The notes: a model not told the origin generated them from the letters alone. Counted from the stretch's first letter, positions 10,470 through 42,391 are shown. The stretch: 64,000 nucleotides of DNA from Astropecten irregularis (GCA_963971285.1 OZ020250.1:13190499-13254498); one strand, 5' to 3'. Program-made: numbers and translations.

Positions 10470-13296
10470 GATTGTGCTTAATCACACACGTGAGCACGCC
10501 CTCTCGCGTTCACATTTTGTTTTCAAGAAATAATAATTCATGAATTAGGGCATTACTAGAGCTCCGTACCATAGCCTTTTTTAACCAATGAAGTAATTGT
10601 ATCAGGGGAGCCACTCCCACCATTGAATGTAAGCCTGAACCACCCATACCAAAGGAAAGGATAAATCCTTTTGAATGTATCCCAAATGTACTCTGTGAAT
10701 TTAAATGCATGAGAATCGTAGGGTGAGGTTAAAAGTCTGATTTCATTTAATAAACCCTTTTAAAAATATTATTTTGCCAGTTCCTGGTTGCTCGGTGAAC
10801 GGCTTACTAAACCGTAATGACTCATTGAAAATCATCAGCTGCATCATGGCTGTGCTATTTTTTACCCCACGATTTCTATAGAAAGTACACCCCCGCACAC
10901 GTTTTTACTGCATGCATGCACTGCATAGCACACGTCGTACGTATGTCCGTATGTTTTATACAGACGGCCGTTCGTGCAGCAGGAGGGTTTGAACAAGAAA
11001 ACTTCCGTGAGTTACCATCATTTAATTTCATTTTAAAAGCAATTGACTTGTTTCTTTTGAAATTTGTAACCTTAAAAAATAATGTAGCATTGAGGAAGAG
11101 TAGTTCTCAATTTTAACATTCATATTTTCATGTCATGACTGTGTTTTTAAGGGGCACAAATAATGAAGTCAGTTGTTGTACAGTAATCAGTATGGTGTAC
11201 CAATGCATGCAGTATATTGCTGGTAAACTTGTTCGTTGGTACCCTGTCACAGATAAACCACGTGTTTGGAAGGAGCGAACACCAGTTTTTTTTCCAACCC
11301 ATTCACATTATTTTTGTTCATGGGGGTGAATACAATTATGTTCTTTTTAAAACCAAATCCTGCCTTGTATTTGTAAAGAAATTTGGTTGTGAGGAATGAT
11401 GGAGTTCAAATGGGACATGCACGTGCATCCCACATTTCATTGGAGAAGTTGAGTCCACAAATGAGATCAGGAAGAATTCCACTGATGGACATTTTACGGA
11501 AAAAGTGTTCGGCCCGCAATAATTTAAATCTCAGCTTTGTAAATATGACTGGTAGTGGTAGCTAGTGGGATTAACATATAGCCTATTTGAAAACTGAGTT
11601 TTACTGGGTCTTTGGCATAGTCTAGCACAGTGAAAAATCCCCATATGTACTGTAACACGGATGGGAACGTTGCTGTGTGCGACTAGCCCCGCGCTGATTG
11701 GTCAACGTGCAAGGCATTGCTCGTGACGTCACGGAAACCATGTGCTGGCCCAACTTGTTAAGCACTCACGCAGGGCCGTTGCAGGCATGTACGGAGCACA
11801 CATCGAGTGATGTGCCTATGGAACAACACACAGTGTACTACTACGCAATGACCAACGGTCAGCTGTACGACATTTCCGACATTCTATGCATATTCATGTG
11901 GCGCTCTCAGTATACTCAACCAACTTTGCAATGAATATTCAACGACCTAGCAATCATCCTCAGACAGTGGCGCGGTTTCGCAGTAAAATGGCAACAAAAA
12001 TATAGCTGACCAAAGTTCAAATACCACCATGGTCGAAAGATTGTGGCGAGGTCTGTTGAAGTGTCAATGATTCCGTCAGCGTTGCAGAGTATGTGCACAT
12101 GTGCGTCAGTTTCATTCATGAAAACTGCCATTTTTGGTCAGTGCGATGAAGTCACATAATGAGATGATTGCGACGCCCTCTTGCGGCTGTTTCATGCCAA
12201 TTTGTATAAGGAAATTTTTGCTGTGTCGAGAATGATACACTTCGAATGCAGCGGCAGCCTTGTTTTTTTAATCGCAAAATGCACTCTGTTGGGCACCAGT
12301 TCAGTCCCATAGGGTCTGTGCACAGTGTATCAAAGTGCTTTTCGTCAGTGGAACTCAATCAAAGACGTCACAGTTGAAAATCACCCCTTCCCTTCTCAAA
12401 AATGTCAGGGATGAAATGCAGAACATTCATTTGAACTCAGGATTATTCCATGTGATGAAATCTATGTTTTACAACCAAAATAAAGAAAACAGATATTGAA
12501 AACAAAACATTTCTAATGGGCCTATCATGACAGCAAGCAGACAGGTGTTTTTAGAAGCGCCGTGTGACTGTGAGCAATAGGCCTACTGTCTTTGCATTGT
12601 GGTTTTCCTGATAAAGACTGAACATTAACTCAATGTCCCAGCCAGCCTGCTCTACATGTAGTTCCCTGCAGGAAACTTTGGTTAAATTTCAATTTTTATT
12701 TTTAAACCATAAGTCCCAGTTGTCTGAGTTTTTAAACGGTCAGTGTATTTGTGATTATTTTATGTGTTTGTTTTTCTTGTTTATTTGATTTTTTTTTCCC
12801 CCCCGACCAAGGTTCAAGACTGAGTGGGAATTGAGTAAAAGTAGTGTTTCTGAGGCAATTGATTGACTGCAACAAGAAAAGGCTTGTTAGAATCCCAGTG
12901 AGTGTGCTATTCATGTTTGTCCAAGTTCACAATTCCAAAACGAGTTGGTCATTTTCACTGATTAACATGACCCCTTATAACCTACCCATTACATGTTCAT
13001 TAACACTAACCTCTCATTTAGTTAGTCTTCCACTGATTAATCCTATTCTGGGTACAATTTTCTGGATCTATGGTAGATTTTCACAGGGAAATCTTTGGAG
13101 GTCCCTTACTCTTTGATAGGCTGGTTAAAATCTTTTTGGGGAATTCTTTGAGTTAATGTTTGTGTGTTTATTGCTGTATCCCTCATGCTGCCTTTCAGCG
13201 ACTTCTTGCTCGTACAAATGTGTACATGTATGTATGAGACCAGCACAGCTTGTCAAATGACGACCGATACATAATCAATGCTTGGCAAAGTGCATT
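10470..13296. other. Intergenic region between SEM1 and BZW, left part
   Basis: No exon or known domain was recognised in any frame. It contains the SEM1 5' flank immediately right of 10469 and a promoter-like patch at 11690-11736. The rest is AT-rich unique sequence. Any non-coding first exon of BZW would be expected between here and 17.9 kb but cannot be placed. Confidence 0.5.
11690..11736. promoter_or_regulatory. Promoter-like patch with CCAAT and CRE motifs
   Basis: GCGCTGATTGGTCAACG contains an inverted CCAAT box, and CGTGACGTCACGG 20-odd bp later is a palindromic CRE-type site. The patch is more GC-rich than its surroundings. It lies between divergently transcribed SEM1 and BZW and could serve either. 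The assignment rests on motifs only. Confidence 0.3.
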
Positions 13297-15223
13297 TGGG
13301 TCATTCCGTGTCAATTCAACGCGCTTTGGAACCTGACCGACTCGGATTTCAATGAAATTTGGTATGCTAGTTGGCCTCCATGAGAAACCCCCAGAACCGA
13401 AATTTTTTGTAATTTGGTCCATTACTTTTTGAGATACGGGTTAACGAACTTTTGACTAATTAGCACAATCTGTCGCATTCAAACAGCCATATCTCCAGAA
13501 GTAAAGAACCTACAGAAATAAATTTTACATCATTCTAAAGCTCTTATAATGGCCTTCATTTTGTAAAATAAAACCAAAATTTTTTCATGTACGACAAAAA
13601 AATTACGTGAAAATTTGACCTTTGACCTCGATTTAAAAAAATGCGTATTTTTCAAAATGCGTAATTTTTTTTTTAGCTTGACATGTAAGAAACATCTCCA
13701 GAAAAATTTGGAGTGGGCGCTCATATACTTTTGGAGTTATGATAATTTTAACATCGGATTTCGAGGATAAAACCTGTAAATATGCATTAACATGTGCATT
13801 GTACATATACTTATGTGCATGTAATCCATGTATAGTAATGCATGTGCACAAATATGAGGTATTTTGGCCTATCTAGCCCTTTTCAAGTAAGCATAACTGC
13901 AAAACTGTACAAAAGCCCATCCTTAATCTTTTAGATGTTGCTCTGGGCCCTATATATTCGGGGGGGGGGGGGGGGGGGGGGTACTGGAACTGTCAGCCAA
14001 GCATGTTAACTAACCTAGTCATCTCCATTCCATCAGAATTTTTTTGTTGCAGATTTCATTTCTTTTGCAGACATCAAGTAAACAGATCTGGTTTCTTTAA
14101 CAGTTTCCACAATTATTACTATATCCTGAGAGTATCTGTGTAAACTGAAGGAATTCACAGCTTACAGTTTACCATTGTTAGCTGGAAGGAACAATCGCTA
14201 GTTTACTTAAATACACGGTTACACATTACATGATGCACTCTCAGAATAGTAACAATTGTGGAAACTTTAGTATAACAGAGACTAAATACATAAAAGATGC
14301 CTGCAAAGGAAATGAAATTTGCAACAAAAACTATGATGGAATGGAGATGACTAGGTTAGGTCCTGTTTGTTTAATGCACAAGATCACGAATCCAGCGGAT
14401 CCAGATCTCATTTTAGCGTACCCTGCATAGGACCTTGATCCCCAAATCTGGGATCCTGTGCGTTAAACAAACAGTCCCCTTAGTTAACATGCTTGGCTGA
14501 CAGGTACACTAGCCCCCCCCCCCCCCCCCCCCCCCCTTCCCGGAAGATATAGGGCCAAGTGTTTAGAATGCAGCAACATGTAAAAGATTAAGGATGGGCT
14601 TTTGTACAGTTTTGTAGTTATGCTTACTTGAAAATGGCAAGAAAGGACAAAATACTTCATATTTTTGCGCATGCTTTACTATACATGGATTACCTGTACA
14701 TAAGTATATGTACAGTGCATATGTTAATGCATATTTACAGCTTTTATACTCGAAATCGGATGTTTAAATTATCATAACTCCAAAAGTATATGAGCGCCCA
14801 CTCCAAATTTTTCTGGAGATGTTACTTACATGTCAATCTAAAATAAAAAAAAAATTTACGCATTTTGAAAAATACGCATTTTTTTTAATCGAGGTCAAAG
14901 GTCAAATTTTAACGTAACTTTTTTGTCATACATGAAAAAATTTTGGTTTTATTTTACAAAATGAAGGCCATTATAAGAGCTTTAGAATGATGTAAAAATT
15001 ATTTCTGTAGGTTCTTTACTTCTGGAGATATGGCTGTTTGAATGCGACAGATTGTGCTAATTAGTCAAAAGTTCGTTAACCCGTATCTCAAAAAGAAATG
15101 GACCAAATTACAAAAAATTTCGGTTCTGGGGGTTTCTCATGGAGGCCAATAAGCATACCAAATTTCATTGAAATCCGTGTCGGTCGGGTTCCAAAGCGCG
15201 TTGAATTGACACGGAATGACCCA
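13297..15223. mobile_element. 1.9-kb palindromic (foldback-like) element
   Basis: Both ends read TGGGTCATTCCGTGTCAA, in opposite orientations. From there, arms of roughly 0.9 kb match each other inverted almost to the centre near 14.18 kb. Matching landmarks include a 22-nt G run at 13960-13981 versus a 24-nt C run at 14513-14536, and AAATTTTTCTGGAGATG versus its complement. The right arm alone carries an inserted MITE (14359-14479). No transposase was seen, so it is non-autonomous. Short frames inside are not genes. Confidence 0.85.
14359..14479. mobile_element. Harbinger-like MITE with TTA target duplication
   Basis: Ends GGTCCTGTTTGTTTAATGC and GCGTTAAACAAACAGTCCCC. TTA stands on both sides (14356-14358 and 14480-14482). 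The left arm of the host palindrome preserves the uninterrupted site (CTAGGTTAGTTAAC as complement), proving insertion. A 3-bp TWA-type duplication is typical of PIF/Harbinger elements. Relatives lie at 26708-26827 and 29174-29293. Confidence 0.8.
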
Positions 15224-16177
15224 CTTCTAGGAAAATGACGACAGATAAAAGTATATTGATTGATAATGAGTCAGTGTGTGTGATTACTTTGTGTGCGGTT
15301 GAAGGAGAGTGACATAATGTGCCACATGTCATATTGGCCTACACTTTAATTTCCCGATATCTAATTGATCCATGAGATAGACACACGTACTGCCTGATGT
15401 AAACAAAGAAGTGATATTATAGGCATATTTTGCATTCATACATGTAGTTGGCAAAGCAGAAAGCAGTGTTTGGATTATCTTACAGGAAAGCCACATACTG
15501 TTTCATGGAATTCCATCCTCCAGTACAATGATACATGTACATTGAAATAGACACATCACAGTAATGTGACTGGCAGTGCATGGAATTTACATATTACATG
15601 TTTGCACTAGCGGTGCATGTACCAGTGCTGTAGACTCATTCTTGTGCATATGCTGCTCATCGACCAGTATTAACATAAATCTTTCTTCAAATATTAACAG
15701 GGCCAGACATTTCAATCCTAGCAGGATCTTTTTTAAAGCACAGAAGACCCTTTAGCCTTTGAAAAGTATACAGCAAGGATTGAGACATCTCTTTACTCTG
15801 AGCATTATTTCTGTGCATTTAAAAAAAAAAAACCCAAATAACTAGGCATGTGGTTGTGTTAACAACCTCTAGGTGTTCGGGGTCTCATTTCATAGTGGAA
15901 CGGTTATGTGAACATAAAAATTATGTTGGAACGTATGTGGTCAATTGTCGCTCATACAACGGCATATTGAAATACACACTAAATTTAAATTGCGTGACAG
16001 ATCAAATACTGATCATGCTGATTGCACTTCGTACACTGACTAATAGCGTGTACAAAATGGCATCACCATTAAATTTGTAATATTGTCTGGACGATAACTT
16101 CCGAACAGATCATCACAAACAACTGAAAATGTACAGAAGTCATGGAACGCGTATGGTGTAGATATTTTGCAATTTTC
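15224..16177. other. Intergenic stretch with a fragment of the 31.7-kb repeat
   Basis: Mostly unique AT-rich sequence. At 15870-15905, CTAGGTGTTCGGGGTCTCATTT is an inverted piece of the ends of the R repeats at 32.75 and 35.92 kb. Near 15700-15760, CAATCCTAGCAGGATC resembles the MITE at 40856. No gene is supported. Confidence 0.5.
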
Positions 16178-17145
16178 ATACATGTTCATTCTTGTTCACA
16201 TGTCCATTCTTGTTCACATGTTCATTCTTGTACACATGTTCATTCTTGTTCACATGTTCATTCTTGTTCACATGTTCATTCTTGTTCACATGTTCATTCT
16301 TGTACACATGTTCATTCTTGTTCACATGTCCATTCTTGTTCACATGTTCATTCTTGTACACATGTTCATTCTTGTTCACATGTTCATTCTTGTTCACATG
16401 TTCATTCTTGTACACATGTTCATTCTTGTTCACATGTTCATTCTTGTTCACATGTTCATTCTTGTTCACATGTTCATTCTTGTTCACATGTTCATTCTTG
16501 TTCACATGTTCATTCTTGTACACATGTTCATTCTTGTTCACATGTTCATTCTTGTACACATGTTCATTCTTGTACACATGTTCATTCTTGTACACATGTT
16601 CATTCTTGTTCACATGTTCATTCTTGTTCACATGTTCATTCTTGTTCACATGTTCATTCTTGTTCACATGTTCATTCTTGTACACATGTTCATTCTTGTT
16701 CACATGTTCATTCTTGTTCACATGTTCATTCTTGTTCACATGTTCATTCTTGTTCACATGTTCATTCGTGTTCACATGTTCATTCTTGTACACATGTTCA
16801 TTCTTGTTCACATGTTCATTCTTGTACACATGTTCATTCTTGTACACATGTTCATTCTTGTTCACATGTTCATTCTTGTTCACATGTTCATTCTTGTTCA
16901 CATGTTCATTCTTGTTCACATGTTCATTCTTGTACACATGTTCATTCTTGTTCACATGTTCATTCTTGTTCACATGTTCATTCTTGTACACATGGTCATT
17001 TTTGTTCACATGTTCATTCTTGTTCACATGTTCATTCTTGTACAGTCATGTTCATTCTTGTTCACATGTTCATTCTTGTTCACATGTTCATTCTTGTACA
17101 CGTATGTTCTTTCTTGTACACGTATGTTCTTTCTTGTACACGGTG
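16178..17145. repeat. 18-bp minisatellite array, about 52 copies
   Basis: The unit is TTCATTCTTGTTCACATG, tandem with almost no drift. The main variant replaces TTC with TAC in the second half, plus rare single changes. Because 18 is a multiple of three, the array stays open in all three plus frames and one minus frame, giving spurious proteins of 283 to 393 aa (HVHSCS or MFILVH units). The T/A variant order itself repeats over blocks of about 15-17 units. The array lies 0.8 kb upstream of BZW's first recognised exon. Confidence 0.95.
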
Positions 17146-17880
17146 CACAGTTATCCGAGGACAACTCACACCTTTTTATTGACTGATAATGTGTACAACT
17201 TTACATGCTACATATTTGGCCATGTGAGCTGCAAAAACTTCGCAATGAACTTTTACCATTTTACAGTCGTGGCTCAATTTGAACTTGTTCTTACCCTTGT
17301 TGTGTACTCTGAGAATGCAATACAGTGTATGTATTTCTGCTCCAATGTTAATAGTTTTATATGTAGAGAATAATGTATCAAATTAGTGCATATTGCCATT
17401 TACTACCTATCCGTGACATACAAGTCAGTATGACTAAATGAGATTTGTAATATAACCACCTTGACATTTCCATCCTGTTCATTTGAAGGCCATCATGATA
17501 TTGAATCCTTCAGTTAAAGTTGAATAATATGTTCAGTCTATCCTTGTCATATTTTTGTCATGACACTTCCCAGCACTACAGCTCACATAAACACGTGTAC
17601 ACTGATATCTGGATATTGTTTCACGGTTACACAGAAGGTTATACACACAGTGGTGTCATTACTCGTTCTTCACAATGCGGACTGATGCATATCAGTATCT
17701 CTTTCGGCCAAGGCTGCAAGTGTAAATCCTGTTATTTGCAAATAATTTGGCCTTTGGCCTTACCATTAGTGTCAGGTGTCTTGCAAGCCTCTACCTCATA
17801 GCTTCTAGCTGATAACATCAGGCTTGCACTGTCAGCTTATGCCATCTGCTTCACCTTGTCACTTCACTAATGCATTATTG

Positions 17881-17902
17881 TCTCTCTCTCTCTCTCTCTC
17901 TC
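17881..17902 (+). repeat. (TC)11 microsatellite by the BZW splice acceptor
   Basis: A pure 22-bp TC tract ends 38 bp before the acceptor AG at 17939-17940. It may add to the polypyrimidine tract of this intron. Confidence 0.9.
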
Positions 17903-17954
17903 GGCTTAACAACTACCCCTGTATTCTCTTGTTTTGACAGCAAACACTTTATTT

Positions 17955-36766
<18,812 letters not shown>

Positions 36767-38185
36767 GGTCAAAGTTCAAAGTTCAGTTCCTGCCTCTGGA
36801 AGTGACAGACAAACCTCTTAAAGGAGAATAAAAAACAAAAACCTGGTAACATAAATGGAAGGTTTTGGGTGATAGGTAAAAATGGTCAATTAGTCGTAGT
36901 CCTGACTTGGAATAATTATGCAATATTTGTTCGTCTGTATTTGACTAGCAGTAAATGTTACCTTCTCAGATTGAGTTTCGGAAGACCCCTCTGACCCTTT
37001 CTAAACAGACATTTGTGGTTGATTTCTTTTCAAAATTTGTGTCACCAACTCGTTGGGAATTGCCCAGCTTAGCGAGAGAGAGATAGAGACTTTGTGGTGT
37101 TGACATTCCCAGTGGATTCATCCATAACATTAGACGTTCTTTTTTTTTTTTCAAAGAGGAGAACGGAACAGTTGTGGTCGAATCATTTTCCCGTGATGCT
37201 TTCCTAAAATGATTACTGAGGCCTTTTTTTGGGGGGTCGGGGCGTTAAAATATCTATCTTGCAAGGAAATCAACTGGCGTGAACGCAAAGAGTCTGTATA
37301 AAATGGGTACTTGTTTTGGAGTTTTTAACGTGTCACAAAAATTGTATTTCGTGTAGTTTAGTGTGGTATGTGGTAAGATTATTTTCCCCCATATTAATTT
37401 GAAAAAAATAAATAAATATTAAATAAATGAATAAATGAGTAAATATGGAGATAGGCCTTTTTTGTTATTTTTGGACGTAAAGACTGTTTTCTTCCAGTTA
37501 AAGTAAGACGTTAAAAACTTAAAATCATACACAAAAATTAAATTGCCATTTGTAGGGAAATTACCGTACACTATACAGAGTAACCAAATGTAGGCAATTA
37601 TATTCCTGCCACTAAAACAGAAACTCCAATCAATGAACTTATGAAGGCCAAATTACCACTCGGCATTTGTACTTTGAAAAGTGCTAAATGTCTTCATGAT
37701 ACCAAACTATTATGCAAATGGTTTTTATACAGATTTAAAGCGCATATTTAGGCTTGTAATATTTTCCCAGGTTGATTTTTTTCCCATTGCTCATATCCGT
37801 ACTCTGTAATGGTCTTTTCATTGCAGTTATTGATAATCCTGCGTCTCTAATAGATACCGTTGCTTTTTGTTTTGTTAATTGTATTTTTTTTGTTGAAACT
37901 TTGTCAGAACTTGGTCCCCATTGCTTGTTTTATCAGAGGCATTACGATTGTAGAAACCGACTATCATCTCGAAATGGTTACTTCGAGTGTACCTGTCTTG
38001 TCTATCACACAATTATAGATTTTTCAGGTCTATTTTTGTGGCTATTTAACGAAAACAAAAAAACACTCGATTTGTTATATTTTTGTGAGGGGTTCTTGAT
38101 AATAATTGTACTGTGCATAAGAATTTGTTCACATTTTTGTTTAATTTTTGAGTTTAAAAAGAAATAAAGTGCTGGATGTAACATG
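36767..38185 (+). other. BZW 3' untranslated region (inferred)
   Basis: From the stop at 36764-36766, no splice or gene signal intervenes up to AATAAA at 38163-38168. An earlier cluster of AATAAA-like sequence lies near 37409-37440. A 131-codon open frame at 37772-38167 is T-rich and hydrophobic and ends at the poly(A) signal, so it is treated as chance. Confidence 0.6.
38163..38168 (+). terminator. Candidate BZW poly(A) signal
   Basis: AATAAA followed within 30 bp by TGTTTCTGTTGTC, a GT-rich downstream element. It is the best candidate 3' end for BZW. Confidence 0.5.
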
Positions 38186-38305
38186 ACAAAAAAAATGTTT
38201 CTGTTGTCAGTTTATCCTCGTCAAACATGAGAGTGAATATGTGGAGTCAGACAAGTTTCCTCGCATACTTCACTGGGAACAGATCTTTTTTTTTTTGCTT
38301 TTTAA

Positions 38306-38600
38306 AGGTAGTACAGGATTGGTAACAAACCCAAACAGAAATGTTCACAGATTTACCTATAACTGGTGTTGGTAGAAACATACTGTTAAAATATTTCAGC
38401 CTGAAATGGTGTATTTATCCAGAAATTAGTATAACAAAGACCGAAAACAGTTTTGATCTCGGGGTAAGAACAAAACCTTTCTCTCCGTTTTATAAGAAGA
38501 ATTGAGTGTACATTTTATATAATATTTCATGTACATGTTTGATCAGACAAATTGTGAGTGCTGTCCTGTGACCTTTACCAATCATGTATTTTACCTTTAA
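38306..38600. mobile_element. MITE A copy
   Basis: AAAGGTAGTACAGGATTGGTAAC and TTACCAATCATGTATTTTACCTTT are inverted ends. The inner AAATGTTCACAGATTTACCTATAA is shared by the family. It lies between the BZW and thyroglobulin-domain gene 3' ends. Confidence 0.7.
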
Positions 38601-38934
38601 AAAGTGAAAAAGTTAAACAAGTTGCAAGTTTGTAAATAACAGTGACAGTGTCTAATTCACATGTAGTTTTGAGTTTTTATTAGATTAGAATAGCCAACAC
38701 CAAGAAACAAATAAGTCAACAATTAAACTAACAAAATTATTATATTATATATAACAGATTTATATAAAACAGAGATGTCTATAAAATCAATTCATACATA
38801 ATCGATCAATGCCAAATTTTGCATATTGAGGTTAGTTATCTACCATGGCAACAAGGAGGGCAATTCGCAAGATATACATAAAATAACCACTGCAATTACT
38901 TCTGAACGCTTGTGTTTACATAATCTTACTCTTG

Positions 38935-39293
38935 GGTACAGTACAGTACAGGATTGATAAGATCCAAACAGAAATGTTCACAGATTGACGTATAACTTTC
39001 AGGATAATGAAGATGGTGCTGGCAGAAACATACCATTAAAAAATTTCCAGCTGAAATGCTGTATTTATCCAGCAATTTGTTAAACAACGACCGAAAACAG
39101 TTTTGACCTCGGGGTGAGATCAAAACTCCTGTGAATAGATTCGGAAATACCGTGAGCATTTACAGTGTTTTCTACCATTTCCTATGTTGATATGAGCTGA
39201 AAATTTCACAGGTTTGTCTTCATTCCATGACAAATCAAATTATGAAGCTGTTCTGTCACCTTTACAATCATGTATTATGTCTTTAATACTTCC
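38935..39293. mobile_element. MITE A copy, diverged
   Basis: GTACAGGATTGATAAGATCC...CAATCATGTATTATG, with inner CAGAAATGTTCACAGATTG and GACCGAAAACAGTTTTGA. Same layout as 38306-38600. Confidence 0.65.
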
Positions 39294-40528
39294 AAACTTG
39301 GTGAGAAATCGTGTATATAATCATATAAAGTGCTACTTGTATTTCTTTATTTTTAATATATTGTTATCTGACTGACACGGCTACCCACCATTATATTCAG
39401 TACATAATTAATGTAAATTGATGAGAAGATGATCACAAGTTTCCTCACTTTTACACGACTGAGAAGGTTTTCTTTCTATTCTCATAATACTATGTACACA
39501 TACAAAATGACCCAAATATATACAGACTACAAAAGCATACCAGATTATTTTTCTAATTTACCGTAAGGCCTAAAAATAAAATTGTTGTGTTGCCCTCAAG
39601 TGGAAAAATTAAAATTTTGGGTCGGTCGGTCAATTTTTTTTTTTTTTGGGGGGGGCAGACTTTCAAACATTTAAGAATAAATACAGGATGTATGGTCACC
39701 AGGGCTTATAAATCAACGGTCTTGGGTCGTTTTGAGGAGACACGCTTTTTTACTGCTAAATCTTACATTTTCTGTCAAAAACTGTGAGTTTTTATACTTT
39801 AGGACTTGGAGAAGAAAAAAGAAAAACAAAATTGGCATTTTACGGTCGGTCGCTGAGGGCAACACAACAGTTTTTTTTTTAGGCCTAATACCACTTCCCC
39901 TAAAAACAACAACGATTCTCTGCCATGTCTATTAAAAACTTCCAAATGACGAGATTAAGAAAATAATGAAAATGGTACTTTCTTTCCTTATTCAAAGCTA
40001 TGAAATACAATACAAATATCTTCGAGCAGTTTCTAAACAAAAAAGCACAGAATAGATTGCAGTCTTTGGAAATTAGGGAGGTTCCACATGCAAACGAATA
40101 CACATACGCGCCGCGTACATTTAGCTATCTGTAAACGTCAATAGATGATCTGGTGTTTTGCAATAGTCAAGTCTAGTTCTGACAACGGAGAACCACTTTT
40201 GTACATGACTTTGAGGCTAATTTTGTCTTATTCTTAAGTTTTGAAATACATAGAAATGACATTCATATTCAGCATATCCTTTCTTTTTAATCTAATCATG
40301 CACATGACAAAAAATGAACAGAGAATTATGAAAATACTGACGTGAGCAAGATATCAGTGCCTCAAAGACGTATAGCGGATAGCGGAACAACTGTCATGGC
40401 GCGCTAACTGTATCTGTTCGCTTGCGAAACCATTCTAATAATTGTACTAAAAACACATGTACCCCTTTCAGAGCAATTCATGCCATTTTTGATGGAGTCA
40501 ATCTACAAGTTTCTTGATGGAGATCATC
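39294..40528 (-). other. Probable 3' UTR and flank of the thyroglobulin-domain gene
   Basis: No exon was recognised. TTTATT (a minus-strand AATAAA) occurs at about 39346 and 38675 and could end the transcript. The poly-T/G stretch at 39630-39655 and an internal GGTCGGTCGGTC/GGTCGGTCGCTGAGGGC pair near 39600 and 39845 suggest another worn repeat (CCTAAAAATAA...TTTTTTTTTAGGC). Confidence 0.35.
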
Positions 40529-42391
40529 TTACATGTTAAGCTCTCTGCTCTTGGCCTGTTGGTGGCGCTTCTGGTCTTTGAGCAACTCTAGAAGTTCTCT
40601 TTCTGCCTGCTCCAGTTTTGCCTCCTCATTTGCATCTTCATCATCGCCATTACCATCTGTCGGCTCATCAGCTGAATGATCAAAGGATGAAATGGAACTC
40701 ACATAGTTGTAGTTTTCTCAATCTATAATTTTTATGATCGCTCGTATGGATTTAACAAATTTACTACAGTATTGTTGTTTGTAGAGGGTAGTACAAGTAA
40801 TAAACTGCTGCAAACTGCTCATCAACCAAAATGACCTGAAATATATCAAATGCTTGGAGTTAAGAGGGCCTGACGTGTTTCGATCCTAGCAAGATCTTTC
40901 TTAAAGATCTTAATCTTCAGCCTTTGAGAAAGATCTTGCTAGGATCGAAAGCCGCATCAGGCCCTATTAACTCCAAGGTTTTAGATGTTGTTAAAATTTG
41001 GTGTAGGCCTATCTGCTTTGTACAAGTAATAAACTGCTGCAAACTGCTCATCAGCCAAAATGACCTGGAATATATCAAATTCTTGGAGTTAGGAGGGCCT
41101 AATCTGTCTTGGAAAGTTCTTTTCATGGGGTCTTCCTTTTGCTTAAATGGATGTGAATTATTTTATGTGACAGGCCAGTGGTGGGGGACTAGTAAGGAAG
41201 TTAAAGGAAAGTCAGTATGCAGCTTTGCACAAGCATGGTGAGGGGTATAGTCAAACCGGAGATCAATTTAAGATGTACTTTATTGTAAAGTGTGTTCAAT
41301 ATCTATCCACAAATAAAGGGCGTTCACACACATGAAACTCAGTCCTGGGACTTTCTCAAACCTCAGCTCGGGCTCAGGCTCACGCTCTATTTAGTGAAAC
41401 CGTTATAAAATAACGGGTATCAAAATAGTGGCTTTTGGCTGCGGTTTGGAAGTATAGTTTCCCTGGTATGAAAAAGGACACAGAGCTTCAGCTTCATTGA
41501 AAAACCACAACCTATATTTTTAGCATATGGACTGCAGAGATGAAGCCGGAGCCAGAGCCGGAGCCGGAGCCAAGCTTTGAGAAAGCCCCCTGAAATATTT
41601 TTGTCGGGCACACAGGCTAACTCTAGTCTGTTATCAACTGACAAAGAAAGAGGGTGCCACCATGTACAGACACAGCACTGCATAAATTATTGGTGCTGGC
41701 TACAGCCTGTCGCCCTATATGTTTTGTTGAAATACCTTCTTCCTGAGTGCATTTCAATGTGGCTGCTTCCCAGATCATAGCTTCACCCTCAGTAGCTGTT
41801 CCATGGATGTCAACACAGTAACACCTAGTGTTACAAGAAAGAAAATCTCAAATACAGTCCATTTCTAACCACACTTTTACCACAGAACTATAATTATTGG
41901 CCTAAAGTTCTGTGTTCTGACAAACAATTCAAAGCAAAGTATTTTGATTGAGGCTGCTGGGCAAGCTGCCCCCTCTATTGTGTTTTCAGGTTGGGCAATC
42001 TGCCCCCTCACCATGGCAAGCTGCCAAGTAAATTTTGTTGGGCAAGCTGCCCTAGGGCATTTGCCCTTGTATTGGTAAGATATTGTATTTGTCACATATT
42101 TCTGATTTGCCAAACTGGTAAGTGACCAGATCTTGTTGGTACTGGTAATAAAAATGGCGAAAGCTGCGCCAAAAGTCAATACTGAACTGTTTGGATTATT
42201 TCTTTGGGGTGTCGTCTGATAAGAATAAGGAAGTTGTAACTTGGAAAAGATGCAGCCTCTTTTCTGTTGAATCTGGTCTATACATCTTCATATGAATTGA
42301 AATGTTTGGGTTTTGACTGGCTGCTGCTGGTGTTGCTGTTGTTGCTGTTGCTGCTATTAGTATTGAGGTGCTGCAATGCTCCTCAGCCGTC

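Noticed and set aside
16178-17145. CRISPR-like regular repeat
   Set aside because: Units are directly adjacent with no spacers, and the DNA is animal. It is a minisatellite.
16142-17373. Long open frames of 283-393 codons on both strands
   Set aside because: They come from an 18-bp tandem array that cannot create stops in several frames at once. Products are six-residue repeats without domain features.
37772-38167. 131-codon hydrophobic frame
   Set aside because: T-rich sequence inside the inferred BZW 3' UTR, ending at the poly(A) signal, with no splice or start context.
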